Shown here: one piece after another, positions 43,916-56,248 of the stretch
How positions within the stretch are numbered: the stretch's first letter is position 1
Layout of the letters: each line of letters begins with the position of its first letter
NCBI GenBank assembly: GCA_963970005.1
Contig: CAXAMN010005258.1
Location: 62,001 to 126,000, forward strand
Length of the DNA: 64,000 nt
Direction of reading: 5' to 3'
Source of the DNA: Durusdinium trenchii
Taxonomy: Eukaryota > Sar > Dinophyceae > Suessiales > Symbiodiniaceae
Position numbers and translations under genes: made by a program
The notes under the pieces: model-generated
What the model saw: only the letters and a program-made list of their open reading frames with translations
Databases searched by the model: none
What the model was told of the DNA's origin: nothing

Positions 43916-44497
43916 GCTAGCTGCTAGGAAGCTCGTTCCGTTCATGTTTCTGATATGGTTCGATGTTCAACCTTGGGTCGGACTCCTCATCCACATCAGT
44001 TGGGCCGGCTGAGGAAAGTTCAAGGCACATGGAACTTAGCATCAAGTGGGAGGGATTCAGGCAAAACCCAGACCAACTGTATAGCTGCCAGCTCACGCAA
44101 CCAGTGGTAACCTGTTACCTGAGAACTCTCCGTGGGAGGAGGCCGGTCGGAGGGCGTTCGTTTGCCCCAGGTTTGCTCGAGCTGCAGTGATGGTGAATCC
44201 CTGGGCCTTCGAGCAGTTGCTCGTTGAATCCTACGCAAGAGCGTGGGGAGGGGGAGGGGATGGGGAGAATTTGGAATGTTTTCAGATGTTTTCAGATTTT
44301 GGGTTGAACCACTTCCAGCAGGGTGCTGGATCTTTCTTTCTTCTGATTCGGGCAAGCTTCCCAGAAGTCCAGAGAACCTGCCAGTAGAAATCCATGAATC
44401 CGGAGACCGGGTCGATCGGGTAGACAATATTAGACGATGAGTTAAGAGTGCAACTGGGGAATCCAAAGATGTCAAGCCGTTTATCTCTCCTTTTCAG

Positions 44498-44600
44498 GCT
44501 TGGTTCTCATCACCGTGGCAACCTGCAGCTGGCATTGGCGGCGGCCCGTGCACGGCCGGCCCTGGCGCAGTTTGCGGGCGAAAGCATCAGAAATGACGCT
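44498..44600 (+). CDS. DUF4116-like repeat exon 9, diverged
   Basis: A strong acceptor (tctctccttttcag) precedes NLQLALAAARARPALAQFAG and ESIRNDAW, which follow the DUF4116 spacing but lack the usual NG or DG turn. A long minus-strand open frame over this region is judged a shadow. Confidence 0.45.
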
Positions 44601-45970
44601 TGGAGCTGGGGACTACGTGCTGTTCAGCAAAAAGCACCCGGGAGAAATGCTTTAGGCCACAGACACAACGCTTGGGCTGGATGTACCAAGAAGTTCCCGA
44701 GTTTTGCTCTTTTCCGGGGTGGCTTATTAATCCAAAGTAGACCCTGACAAGGAGTTTCATTTGCCAAACCCTCTTTGGAAGAGCAATGTAATTGTTAAGG
44801 GGTCCGGGGTCACCAGAAACAACCACTCCGTTGCTTTGGCTATTCTTGGTTTTGTGTCGGGTTTTGATTTTTGAATTATGTAGAGCTCTTTGGCTCTCAT
44901 GCCTCGCGCAAGTTAGGAAGTGGTCTACTTGATCAAGAAGGAGCAGCCCCACGTCTGGAGCAGGGGCTGAAGCAACACGTGTCCCGGGCAATTTGGGCAA
45001 CTCACCAGCTGGTAAACCAAGACATCCCAGATAGCACTGATCCCCAACGATGGTTCCTGAGAACATGTTGTTTGTTTTGAGGGCCCTGTGGCTAAAATGA
45101 TGGCGGGCCTGGAGGCCAACCAAGAGGTTTTCTTTGAAGTATTTTGAGTTTACTGCTGTTTGACCCAGAGTTTGGGGCGCCCCTATTTCGAGACGCACCC
45201 CTGTTGGATCTCCAAGGAACACGAACCCGGCTTCATGTTTGCGCCATCGACACTCACACCCTCTAAGTAAAAGCATTTGGTGGATTGGGTTTCATGGATC
45301 CATGGAGCGATTTGGGGAGGAACCCCATTCTTTGATGTTCACAGGAGATGGTAAATCACGACAAGCCATGTAAATTCATGCAACATCATGTCATCTATGT
45401 ATGTGGATTTGTCCCGGCCCGTTTTTGGCAAAGTTGAGCCCTACAGTCACTTGGGTAGCTCAATGTGGTTCTACTTGACAGCTTTGTGTTTGCAAGAGCT
45501 GGCTATCAAGGACGACTGAGCATACCTTTTCATACCCTTGCCACGTTTTAGACTCTAGGCGCCGAGGGGTCAGACATAAGTTGCTTGAAAGGAACCCCCC
45601 ACCCATGCTACTAACCAAATAGGTTTCTGATGAGGAGCTCCTCCCCACTTGCGCAGTGGATCGAACATGGGGAAAGAGCCAGCTATGGCATAGCAGCATA
45701 GCACGAAGTGTGACATATACAGACAGCTTTATGAACCATGCCTCGGAAGTCAACATAACGTTTACATAATGCGCCCTATTTAAAAATTTGTCAGTTCATG
45801 TCCTTTCCAACGCCTTCCCGCAACAAAACGACATGAGTGTTGCAGCCCCACAGTAGGGAAGCAAACAAACGCACCAGCAAGAACAATCAAAAAAAGATCT
45901 ACAACAATTCCTTCCACCAGAAGCCCTTGTGGCAGAAAGAGAGTGTACGAACCGGGAGACGTCCAGAACC
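44601..45970. other. Noncoding stretch
   Basis: No exon that I can support. The 229-codon minus-strand frame at 44587-45276 has no domain and overlaps the exon at 44498-44600. Confidence 0.45.
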
Positions 45971-45978
45971 AGGTCCGA

Positions 45979-46111
45979 GGCTGTGGGCGCGCCGCAGGGC
46001 TATGTGGAGGGCCCCGTGTGGTGGACGCCGGAGGCTTTCAAGCCGCTGGTAGAGACGACGGGCCAAAAAGCGGCGCCACGACGGTGCGTTTGGATGGCGG
46101 TGGCGAGGTGA
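45979..46111 (+). CDS. GC-rich exon, unknown function
   Basis: After gtccgag or gaaccag acceptors the frame reads EAVGAPQGYVEGPVWWTPEA then FKPLVETTG, protein-like and far more GC-rich than its flanks. The frame ends at 46111, but a donor or an indel in the A5 run at 46063-46067 may change the end. No family recognised. Confidence 0.4.
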
Positions 46112-47731
46112 TGGATGCTGGTGCGGATGGAATGGAATTGTAGCTGAATGAGTCATGATAAACGTTGAATTGGACCAGCTTCGACATTCAGTGGGTCATA
46201 ACGAATTTGACCCGAATGTGATTGTTTTTAATGTTGAGTGGCACGAGATGTTGGGGGTTTGAAAAGCGATGAAGTGATGCTGGGAAACCCACAACAGCAC
46301 AATTTCTTGGATCTCTATCAAGACGATCGATGACATTTTAAAAGATTAGTCGTTGATATGGCAGGGTTGGGCTCAGCAGGTCACCCGCCTGCTCTTTTTT
46401 TTGGTAGATGAAACCATGAACAGAATCTGCGCCTCCTGGCTCATGAAACCATGCCATATGATATCCATATTCAATGGATGATACAATTGAGATCTCTCTG
46501 TGCAACTGTTGCACTTGCCATGGGTTCATTCAGCTGAGGAAACTGAGAGGCACCTGGCTGTTAGGTGTGTTCGACCTTGGATACAAAATGCCTGGTATGT
46601 CATAGAATCATAGAACTGCGTTTTTGGATCTTTTTGGCTACAAGCTTCAAGTTCCTTGCCTGACCATTTGCGGTCCCCGCGGACGAGATTTGGCTCGAGG
46701 ACCATGTAAGCGACACGATGTAGGGCTCCATCTGACTGTGACCTAGCAGCCCTAATACGAACACCTCGCAAAGCATGCAACATCAGCACTGGCACTGGAA
46801 TGTGACAAGCAGCGGGCAAGCATGTTGTGTGAGCTGCTTGATGGAACATGCGGTAAATGGTGGAGAGACCACTGAACCCAAGTGCACACGATACCCAATT
46901 TGCTTCAAGACAAGCCCAAGATCATTCCGAGGGCTAGGAATGGGCAAAGTGGGTAGCGCCAAGGTGGGGACCGAACTTTAGGGGGGGGGGCTGGCTCAGT
47001 TGGTCCTGCTTCCATGTCAAAAATGTCGAATGGTTCGCACAGGTCAAGAAACTACCGCCTGTCAAACGAAGTGGGCTGGGGCAAAGTGCACCGTCATATA
47101 CCATCATCATGGAGCACCACATCCGATCTAAAACCCACCAGGCCGAGCCCAAAAAGGAACCAGCAGAGAAGGCAAAGGCGTGGCCACAAGACCTTTCCGG
47201 TGCTGCTGTGGCGACTGCCACCGGAGGTCCGGGTTAGATGATGCTAGATGGCTGTTGAGGACTACTTGGACTTTTGTGGCACAAAGGGTGTTTTGCACCG
47301 TGCAGTTGTTTGGTTCCTGGCGTGCTGGAACGAGCATGCACGAGCATGGAACGAGTCCGGGGTGTGCAAGGTAGCTGGAGGTAACAACAGGCAACACAAG
47401 CCAGTTATGTTGGTATTGGTATGTCTCCGACATCTTGCGCAAAAGCGCGCAGGCGGCAGACAAGAGCAAAGATGCAAAACCAAAGGCAGAAGCAAAGGCC
47501 GTGGCTAAGCTGAAAATTACGCAGGCATTGAAGTGACCTGAAGCAAGCATGGGTTCCAAGTTGCCAGCCATTCTGGGATCCCTAGAGAAACACTTCTTAT
47601 ATTTGGCGTTGGATTCTGACCTTAGAAGTTGGACACACCGGATCTTCCTCACTAGGGAACTGTCTTTTTATTTTCAGTGTTGTGTTCACCGTCCATGAGT
47701 GCATGCCTCCTAAACCTTTGCCGACCAGAGA
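46112..47731. other. Mostly noncoding, with weak exon candidates
   Basis: Short lysine-rich segments at about 47140-47235 and at 47451-47537 (ending EAKAVAKLKITQALK at TGA) could be exons. The surrounding DNA shows no gene, RNA or mobile element. Confidence 0.35.
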
Positions 47732-47737
47732 TTGCAG

Positions 47738-47956
47738 GGCCTCTCCATTGAGGACGCTGGCCGTGTCTTTGTTGTGGATCAAATCTGCTATGACCCCCTC
47801 TCTGGTTTTGTATTTCTGGAATTCGACGTGGGCAGACAGGAGCCTGCGAAGGAGGATCCCAAGGCAAAACTGCCCGACTCTCAGCGCGAACCGCGCCAAT
47901 CTCCGCTTCATCTCGGCAGCAAGATCTCAAGTTCCCCACAAGTTATCATGGTGTAG
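47738..47956 (+). CDS. Exon of about 72 codons, possibly terminal
   Basis: After agattgcag the frame reads GLSIEDAGRVFVVDQICYDP, LSGFVFLEFDVGRQ and a polar, lysine- and serine-rich tail to a stop at 47956. Alternating hydrophobic residues suggest beta strands. No family recognised. Confidence 0.5.
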   Translation, partial: GLSIEDAGRVFVVDQICYDPLSGFVFLEFDVGRQEPAKEDPKAKLPDSQREPRQSPLHLGSKISSSPQVIMV

Positions 47957-48054
47957 TGGTGTAGTGCCAGAAATGGATATGACATGACATGACTGGCTTT
48001 GTGTGAAACCTGATATACAATGATATGATAATATACAGTTAGTTTTGTTTAAAA

Positions 48055-48131
48055 CCAAAACCTAAAGGCAAAAGCCCCTCCCCAAAAAAAACATGTTATT
48101 TTTTGAAGTTGCTTTTGCCTTTAGATTTTGG
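48055..48131. repeat. Hairpin with 21-bp arms
   Basis: 48055-48075 and 48111-48131 are reverse complements at 20 of 21 positions, separated by 35 bases containing an A8 run. It could form a stable stem, as a small RNA precursor or a decayed inverted-repeat element. No flanking target duplication is evident. Confidence 0.75.
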
Positions 48132-49242
48132 ATTTCGAACCGCTACATTGGGGGAATATCCGCGTCATAGCCTAGCAATAGGTCATGGCAGTCTTTCACC
48201 CACCCGGATATAAGTGGGGGAGCGCTGAGGTTAGAAGAAGCCAAGCAGAAATATGCGGATGATGAGCCTCTCGGCCCAACATGAGGTATACACAAGTTGA
48301 GAGGAACGTCTTCAGCAGAATTCATCTCAAAATAGATGCAGAATTCATGGCTGCTCTTGAGAACTTAGCAGTGGTTTCCTGTTGTACAAGAGGAGAAATC
48401 ATATAGGAGGACGTTGCAGTTGCTGTTGCATCATTGGATGTGTTTCAGAGCTGCTAGCGGCCGAGGCGAGATGAACTCGCACGAATTGAACTGCTCGAGC
48501 CCAAAAGATTTGAAGTTGTACGACGCTTGCTGATTGAATTGAAAACTGATGATCAGCCGATGTTACTGAGGCGGAAGCAGAATCGAGAGACGAAGGTGGC
48601 GGGTGGACACGAGCTGAAACATCCGCACATGAAACATCATGCCCATACTCGCCCCAATGCCCATGCTAGGGTGTGCCACACCCTCCCACTGATCGCCCAT
48701 CACCCACAGTACTTTGGGACTTGGGATGGACAGCAGGGGCCGCGATGAGCTTCCATTGAAGGAGTGGAGATGAGTTGAGGTGTTTGTCGTATGAATCCTT
48801 TCAATTGCACCCCAAAAGGCCACCATGAATTGAGTAGTGAATGGCCGAGTGGCCCACCTTTGTGAGCGAAAACACACCCAGCTCCCGCGAGGCCAAAGGA
48901 TCCCAGCTCTCCGGGCCACTGGGCGAAAAGCGACTCGCTCGGTGGTGAAGGATGTTTGGTCATCGACCCGAAGGCTTCAAGAGAGAACCAAACCCTGCCA
49001 CCCTACTTCGCTGGTAGCTGATGGAAGGACCCCTCAAAGATCCGGATTTAGGCCCTTTTTCATCCGGACCTTTCTGACAGCTAGGCTGGCTAGAAAGTCA
49101 TGGAAAAAAACACGATCTCCTCTTACAAAGGTCTCATATCACTTCCATGCCGGCAACATCCCATTGCGATACAGGCCTGACTGTTGTGTCCAAATGGGAA
49201 CTGAGATAAACTGAGAGGTATCAACGGTTCTTTCCACAGACA

Positions 49243-49430
49243 TTGAGAGATCAGATGAGAAGGACTTCTCCCAGTGCACGTCGGACCACGGCCGTGGGCG
49301 GCTCGAGGAACCGGGACAAGAGCATTGCCAGAGTAACTCGCTTCCAGAACAGGCCCGGCTTTCTGCGGTGGCAGGCCACTGCCACTGCCCCCCTGGTAGT
49401 GGATGTGAACGGCGCAGAACACACGTGGGG
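49243..49430 (+). CDS. Exon with GTGAGT donor, unknown function
   Basis: The frame reads RRTSPSARRTTAVGGSRNRD, then ARVTRFQNRPGFLRWQATA and PLVVDVNGAEHTWG before a consensus GTGAGT at 49430. The basic, arginine-rich start and good composition support an exon. It lies about 250 bases before the RRM exon on the same strand and could belong to that gene. Confidence 0.4.
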
Positions 49431-49675
49431 TGAGTCTGGTTTTCATGAAACGAAGTGATGCATGAGAAACGAATCTCACTGAAACTCGTGCCGGAAGCAT
49501 GGACCTCAGCGAGGATAGCCGACGATATTTTGCTGCCTACGTTGCATACCGCTTGACTGTGCGTTTGGCTCAAGACTGCACGTATTTTTGAGGCCAACGT
49601 GTCGACACCACGTTCCCCGGTGAGCTGTGGTAGAAAGGAGAGGAGTCATGGCCAGCTTTGCACCTCGCCCACAGG

Positions 49676-50028
49676 TTTCAAACACCCTGGCAATTCAGTT
49701 TCACCTAGATAAGTGCCCAACAACCTTTGCACAAGCTGCGGAGCTCTTCAAGGACCATGATGTGGCCCGGTTGGACATGTCCTTCGCACCCTGTACGAAC
49801 CTGGTTCTTGTGACCTTTTACGATGTGCGGGTGGCCCAGCAGGTCCTGAAGCGCGTAAAGCCCTTTGGTTGGCCTGCTCGGGAAGGGATGAATGACTTCC
49901 GCTCGGTGAGGTTGTCGATCTCTGAGTTTGCAAGTCTTCCGCAGCACGACAGAGGCTTTGAGAGGTTTGGTGAGATTGCAGGGCTTTCCAGCTGCGGTGA
50001 TGACATGCTTATACCTGGGTCTTCATAA
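49676..50028 (+). CDS. RRM (Mei2-like) RNA-binding domain exon
   Basis: After cgcccacag the frame reads VSNTLAIQFHLDKCPTTFAQ, LVLVTFYDVRVAQQVLKRV and a following segment. The second motif is close to the RNP1-side strand and helix of Mei2-type RRMs (FYDVRxA). RRMs bind single-stranded RNA; Mei2-like proteins act in meiosis and growth control in fungi, plants and protists, but the role here is unknown. The domain is about 100 residues and the exon may end at a GGTGAG near 49969 rather than at the stop at 50028. Confidence 0.6.
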
Positions 50029-51768
50029 GTATGCATTTTTTCTGCCTTTTCAATCAAAACTGCTTTTTCAAACAAACACCAACTATTTTGCACTGAAGCA
50101 CTTTTTGCATTGACATGTTTTCTATGGTAAGTCAAGGTTTTGAAACGGCGACTTTTGCCAACTGCTAATTTGGCAACCTCTGTAAAAACATCGAAACGTC
50201 ACTTTTGAAATGAAACGGCGTTTTTGACGGCAAACGACTGAAATTTGTGATGTTTCGCCAAACGGCATTAAAAAAACACACCCGTAGAAGGTCCAGAAGG
50301 TCCAGGTATATACTGTAGAATTCTATGATATGCATGCTGCTCTTCAGTGCAGCATGTCTATCCCTAGCAGTCAGCCCGAGAAGTGTGGACCAATGTGCCA
50401 CGAGACCGGTGATACTGACACGGACATGACCGATTGGTCCAATGCTGCCAACACAGACCGTGGAAGACCCTTTCTCTTGGACGCAGGCCGGAGGGGGTGC
50501 TAGCCCGAATTCGAGGTGCGTGAAAAGAGTTGGCAAACATCAAGAGAGCATCCAAACCATTGTTGCTCGTGCTGCCCGTGGAGGTGCAAACACACGGAGG
50601 TGCTAGCAGACATTTGATTTCTTTTGCATGTGCATGTGCCCCACTGCCGAACAGTGTAGTGTAGGATGTGTAGGAAACTTGATGGCCTTGAGACGGACGA
50701 TGCTATACACACTGACTAAGTCAGGAACAACGCCGTTCGCAGCTTCTTCTGCTGGGTGAAAGCGCCCCGCGGTGACCTGCAAGTTAATGCAAGATGTGAG
50801 TTTCAACACAGCCTCTGATGCGATCGCCCGGACATGTAAGGGCACGCAACCTTGAGTTTCAATTGGCCCACATGTTTCCGTACGGCCATCAAACGGAAAG
50901 CAGAGCGGATTGTCTGGAAGTTTATTGCAGTTTCCATTTTATGGAATTGAGCTGGAAGACTTGAATCTTCTATGGTAGTTGATCAAAAGGTCACCACGAG
51001 GCCTAGGTAGTGGCCTAGGTTCATTTGGAGCCTCTTATGTCTTTCGTGAAAGTTGATTGAGTTCAAGATGCTCTTTTGCAAAAGATCTGCGAAAGATAGG
51101 TTTACGGATACCAAACAAAGAAGACTGCTATAGCATAATTATACAGCTGTCATCCCGCGAAAGTTAATTAAACATTGCGAAAGATTCGCGAAATGTAAAG
51201 ATTAACTTTTGCGAAGAGTTGCGTTTCGGGAAGAAGGAATTGAGATCAACCACCAAATTTAGAGTCGAATCTTCGAAGCCCTTCTTCCTTGTTGGTTCTT
51301 CTGTGCGCTTGCTCTTGCTTGCTCAAGAGCGGAGCCATGGATTAATTGTTTTGGCGTTTGACGGGACGCAGGTTTTCAGGTTTCGAGGTTTGCGGTCGGA
51401 CACCACCGAAAGTGGGGCGGCAAACAACCCCGAAGTGCACCATGTTCCGCACTTCGTGTGAAGCGCGGCTGCTGCACTAGGCTGTGTGTCTCAACATGTG
51501 GCACCAGGGATATTTTCCTACATGTTCCTACAATACAAGTGATGTTCCTGGGTTATGGCGTATTCCTGCCATGCCGCCTGAAACTCATTTGGCCAGTGGA
51601 ATTTGCGACATCCACGGTAGATCATCGCATATCCTTGCACCCCACTTCCAAACATCTTCCAAACAGTCTTCCAACCTCATTCAACCTCCACCACTGACTG
51701 TCCAACCATCTCGTTTTGCCTCGCGCGCGACCGACCGTCCCCATCGTCCGTCGCTTCCTTCGCACCAG
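50029..51768. other. Noncoding stretch
   Basis: AT-rich, with a run of related gcgaaag(a/t)t motifs from about 51040 to 51225. No gene supported. Confidence 0.5.
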
Positions 51769-51859
51769 GCTGAAGCTCTTCAAGGGCGAAGTGGAGCTGG
51801 ACGCCGTGATGAAGGACATCGTTCGGTGGCCCAACTCGGACATCGCCGGACATCGCGAG
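51769..51859 (+). CDS. Short exon with GTAAAC donor
   Basis: Between cgcaccag and GAG|GTAAAC the frame reads LKLFKGEVELDAVMKDIVRW and PNSDIAGHRE, protein-like and GC-rich. A GT/CG tract follows at 51891-51910. No family recognised. Confidence 0.45.
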
Positions 51860-54800
51860 GTAAACTTGTGACATGAAGACCGGAAGACGGTGTGTGTGTG
51901 TGTGCGCGCGCAACCGGCAGACTGACGACTCGGACTGGGTGGGTGGCAAAAGCTCGAAGTGGCAGTCTGGCAGCTCAGATGTTTTTTTGGTTGACACCGT
52001 GCTCAGGAGAGTAGTTTGGGGTGTTAGGATTTGGCAGGGGATTCACATTAAGATTATCTTTTCTAGCTCTTTAGGGAACACAGACCAAGACAACGTTACT
52101 CGTGATAAAGGAGGGCCATTGAGTGACCAGAGAATCTTGAGCTCGCGATCGTTGATAGTTGATGCTCAGAGCCTTCGATCCCAATTCATCGAAACTTGAC
52201 CCATCATGTTGAGACCCATGAAAGCAACAAGATCATACCCGAGAAGAAATAATACAAGTTATGATGTTATATCAAGTTATGATCAGTGATTTCAGATGAT
52301 GCCAGGGTGAACTCAAGTTTTGCCGCAGATTTCGGCCCAGCAAGCTTGCAAAGTCGAGCTTTACAAAGACAACGCCATGGGCTTGTACCAATGTCAATGT
52401 GAGACCCCTGAGTTCCCGCAAGTTCGGTGCACGGGGCAGCCTTTGATGCTGTTATGTGTAGTATCTTGGGTAGTCCCCCCAAATCCGGTGGATTGAAGTC
52501 TGTGTCTATTCATTGATACTGTTCTCGGAGAAGAAACTGCCTGAGGGCCTCCCTGCTTTCACAACAGACCCTGAAAAACATGTCGAGCCTTCTAGTTGTT
52601 TTGCCAGTCTTTCCGGAGCACACTGTGCACATGAGCCCGCACACACTGCCCTAGCCATCAAGCAACCCATGACTTGCTCGGTTCGGCTTTGGTTGTTGGG
52701 CGTCTTCCTGTGCCTCGCAAGGCTGTGGAGCGATTGTTATTACAATGAACATCGGTGCCAGTCCAAATCGCTGAATCTCCAAGGTGGTGAAAACCAGTGG
52801 CTGCCCTGTAGGACCTAATTATTGTTAAGGCAACTGGGAGCAGTATATTCCACCAAAACATTGTTACATGCTTCCAGGTGCTTGCTAACCCCTTTGACCC
52901 ATTTTGACCCGAGAGAACATAGGGTTTAAATCATGGTGACGCCCTCACGTTGTGCTGCGATGCCATGGGCATTGCGGACATCGCTTGCGATTTCGCAGTT
53001 GCAACTTCGAATGCATGGAGTTGTGACCGAGCCCGAGCCACTGACTCCACGACCAATTCCGCTTTCTCTTAGAGATCTCTTGAGCACGCACCCAGCAACC
53101 ACCAGTTCCATGGTTCTTGACAAATGCAGCACACGATGCTGCTTGTCATTGGTCCTTCCCTTTGATCACTCGTGGTTTCGGACGCGGGTTTCAGGAACCA
53201 CGTCCGTCCACTCCTTGGATGTTCTTTTTTCCGTTGTGGAGGGTCGGACTCCGACAACGGCGTGGCACGGACGCGGTGCTACAGCTCAGAGGTACGCTCA
53301 GGGGCTCCTATGCTGAAATGAGGCCTGACCAGTTTACGATTCCAGCAGTCTCAACATGTCAAGACCATGTGCAGTGCTTACATGGTGTAGACAGTCTAAG
53401 CACAGAAGGTCCAACCCTGGAAGCTCTGGCTTACACGATTACATATATTCTTCCACGATCAGAAACCTCAATGAGACTCGGGGTGAAGGTGATCGTAAAG
53501 TTTGGTGCGTTCGGCAGGGATGGGTCTCAGTGACCGTGTCAGCTGAGCGATTTCTCAGATTCGGGTCATTGACTCCAGAATGCAGGCGAGCCCTGCAGTG
53601 AATGTGGGTGTCGCTGAATGTCATAGAATAATGATTAATCTTTGATGGTTTTGATAGCCATGGTTCAGCAATTCGTAAGTTATTCCAAGTGAAGCGACTT
53701 GCTGAGTAGTTGACTTTCACGTAAAACCCCGCACAGTTTTGCAGTGCATTCCCAAAGAGTCAAGGGAAAGCCCGGAAGAGGACTCCAACTCAATGTGTCG
53801 TTTGAGCACCCGATCCACAAAACCCACTCAATTTGTTTCAGGGGAGCGAGGACGCTACTAGGGGCTCCTGGCATCGGTACTAGGAACAAGGGCCTTACTA
53901 CTAGGAACAAGAAGCTAGTAGAAACAATAAGCTAAATAGAATCTATATAACTAAAATTGTATAGTAGCAAAGAAGGCTACTAGGACCTTTTCAGGGATAC
54001 CCAACTGCCAACCCGTTCGTCGCTGGACCCGGAAGCAAGCACAATGAATCCGACGCTCCCTGAGCACGCAAGGTGTTGCAGGGATACAGGGCAGCGGGCC
54101 AGGAGAGACGGTGAGCGAAAAAGGAGTTGGTGACATGAGCGCCTTTGCGTGTCTCAGAATGATGAATGATTGATTTTTCTCCAAATGAGGCGACCCTGAT
54201 TTGAATCTATATACCTAACCTACCCATCTCATTGCCAAGTCTTTGGGAAGACTGGGGAGACTTTTGGGGAGTTGCCCTGACATTAAGGTCGGAATATGTC
54301 GGAATGCTCCCAAGCACGTCGCCCTTCAATTGGTTCACGGTGAGTCCTTTGATGGTTTGATTTCGCGATTGCCGTTTTCTTCCAAAGGTGGTGCTCGGCC
54401 CTCAGGGATCCTCAGGGCCCCTGTGGGCCCTGTCGCTTGATATCGGCGGGGTTCGGCGGGTGTGTGGCTTACGATGCCTCGATGCCTTGCTTCGTACTGT
54501 TAACATGAGTTGATGCAGGTGTTTATTAGGAGGTTGGGGTATCGTAGCAGGGTGAGTTTGAAACCATCCGTTGCTGTTGCTCATTGTATTCCTGGTAGGC
54601 TTTGATTGCCGCGAATGTCGCCAGATTTGCACAACCCCCCCGCACAACCCCCTCAGATGGACGGCTTGAACAGACTTCAGCAAGACTTTGTGTAAACCAT
54701 TGCGAACTGTATAACATCATTGCCACAATATCTGAAATCTCGCAAGTACCTGAGGGGTTGTTCATGCAATCACTCGGCGACCAACACGTTGCCCGCCAAA

Positions 54801-55836
54801 TGGCGTTCGGGCATTTGTGGCATAGGGACACAAAGGGGCATCTGCACCAGCAGAAGAAGAATCCTGGGCCCCAAATGCCCGATCAACGAGACACCACGGT
54901 ACAGTACGTTCAACCAGCATGTGGGTCACTACCGCTACACTCTTGCATCATTTAAGGTAGGTGGGTTATATGGTGCTCCTTCACTTAGGGTGTTGGCTAA
55001 CAGAGGATGCCACCAGCTTCTTCCACCCATTCTAGATCAAAGCCAGCCAATCGCTCGATGATGGCCATAGGAGTCCTAGTCTTTCATTGGGCCTGATGCT
55101 ACGCTGTAGCGCTGCTAATGGGGCCACCAACCAGTAGCCACCAATGCCATGGCAAATGTAATGATAACAAGCATCTCGCAGATCTCGCACATGAGGGCAT
55201 CCTGACGTGAACAAACTCTTTGATGGTTGGACACGAGGGACTGATGTTGACAGAGCACCAAGAAATACCAAGAGATCATTCATCCATGGCACCTGTTTTC
55301 GCGCTGATGGAATGGAGACTTTGTTTTATGCGGTCCCCGCAGCATGGGCAAGCCCTCGGACAAGCGATGGCAAGAACGGACCTCACTGCATCCAGTAAGA
55401 CGTCCTTGGAGATGTCAGAAGACAGGTCACCACTGTGTGCTCCCGGAGCTTAGTGGCACATCTGTGTTGTGCCACAATGTATCATAGATTTTGCATGCAT
55501 GCCAATGCTCTTCGTGGAAAGCACTGGGCTCTAAGTGCGATTACTGCAAGAAGAGCATCAAAATTCAGTGATACCTTGTCCTTCAAGACACGCTGAACAT
55601 GGCAGGTGCAGTTTAGCCACGCTGAGAAAAAGCAAGTCTTGGGGGGCCTTGGGTGACAGCGAAACCCCAATCCCAAACCATAAGCCTCAAATCCAAGTCA
55701 TTCTGTTTCTTTTGTGTTGCGTTTCGCACAATGGATGTTGGCAAACTGACCCACATCCCCATGCAAGTGGCCGTTTTCAGAACAAGCCACCTCCGAGAGA
55801 GCCAAGCCCACGCAGACCGAAAGTTAGCTAGACACG
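51860..55836. other. Mostly noncoding, with weak open frames
   Basis: Frames at 52513-52818, 52933-53316 and 54602-54955 are open but show no domain or clear splice signals. The stretch holds a diverged 21-bp repeat (53851-53935). No RNA gene seen. Confidence 0.4.
53851..53935 (+). repeat. 21-bp minisatellite, diverged copy
   Basis: Units resembling taggaacaagggccttac and ending in aagaagctagtag match the family at 39041-39186 and 43761-43825 in a degraded form, in the same orientation as the first. Confidence 0.7.
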
Positions 55837-55952
55837 ATAGATAGATAGATAGATTCACCGATAGATAGATAGATGGATTGGTTTGGTTTGGATTTTGGAT
55901 TGGATTGGATGGATGGATTGATAGATAGATAGATCGATAGATAGATAGAGGA
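55837..55952 (+). repeat. GATA-type tetranucleotide microsatellite
   Basis: Two blocks of GATA units (55837-55855 and 55859-55876, then 55920-55950) with an intervening GGATTG-like hexamer repeat. Confidence 0.85.
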
Positions 55953-56224
55953 CGGGAATTCAACCATCACTAAAATCATAGTGTCCTTCAGCATTCCCGG
56001 AGCTCGGCTGAGGATGGGGTTGACGCTTCCAAGTACGTGTCTGTGTGGAGACCCAGGACGATCATCGAAAGAACAACTCAAACCTGCACGAAAGCACCAC
56101 GGCAAACTGTACGGAGCACTAAGGAGCTCACGGACTGCATCTTGGAAGCAGCTGGCAACACCTTGAAGCTCAAGGAAAGCAAAGATGAAGATGGGTGTGT
56201 GTGTGGGCTGAGCGGTGCAGGGGG

Positions 56225-56248
56225 GAGAGAGAGAGAGAGAGAGAGATA
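56225..56248. repeat. GA microsatellite
   Basis: About twelve GA units. Similar GA tracts lie at 62066-62093 and 63276-63297, and a TA tract of ten units lies at 56547-56566. Confidence 0.85.

Noticed and set aside
44587-45276. 229-codon minus-strand open frame
   Set aside because: No recognisable domain, and it touches a + strand DUF4116-like exon; long open frames by chance are expected at this GC content in 64 kb.
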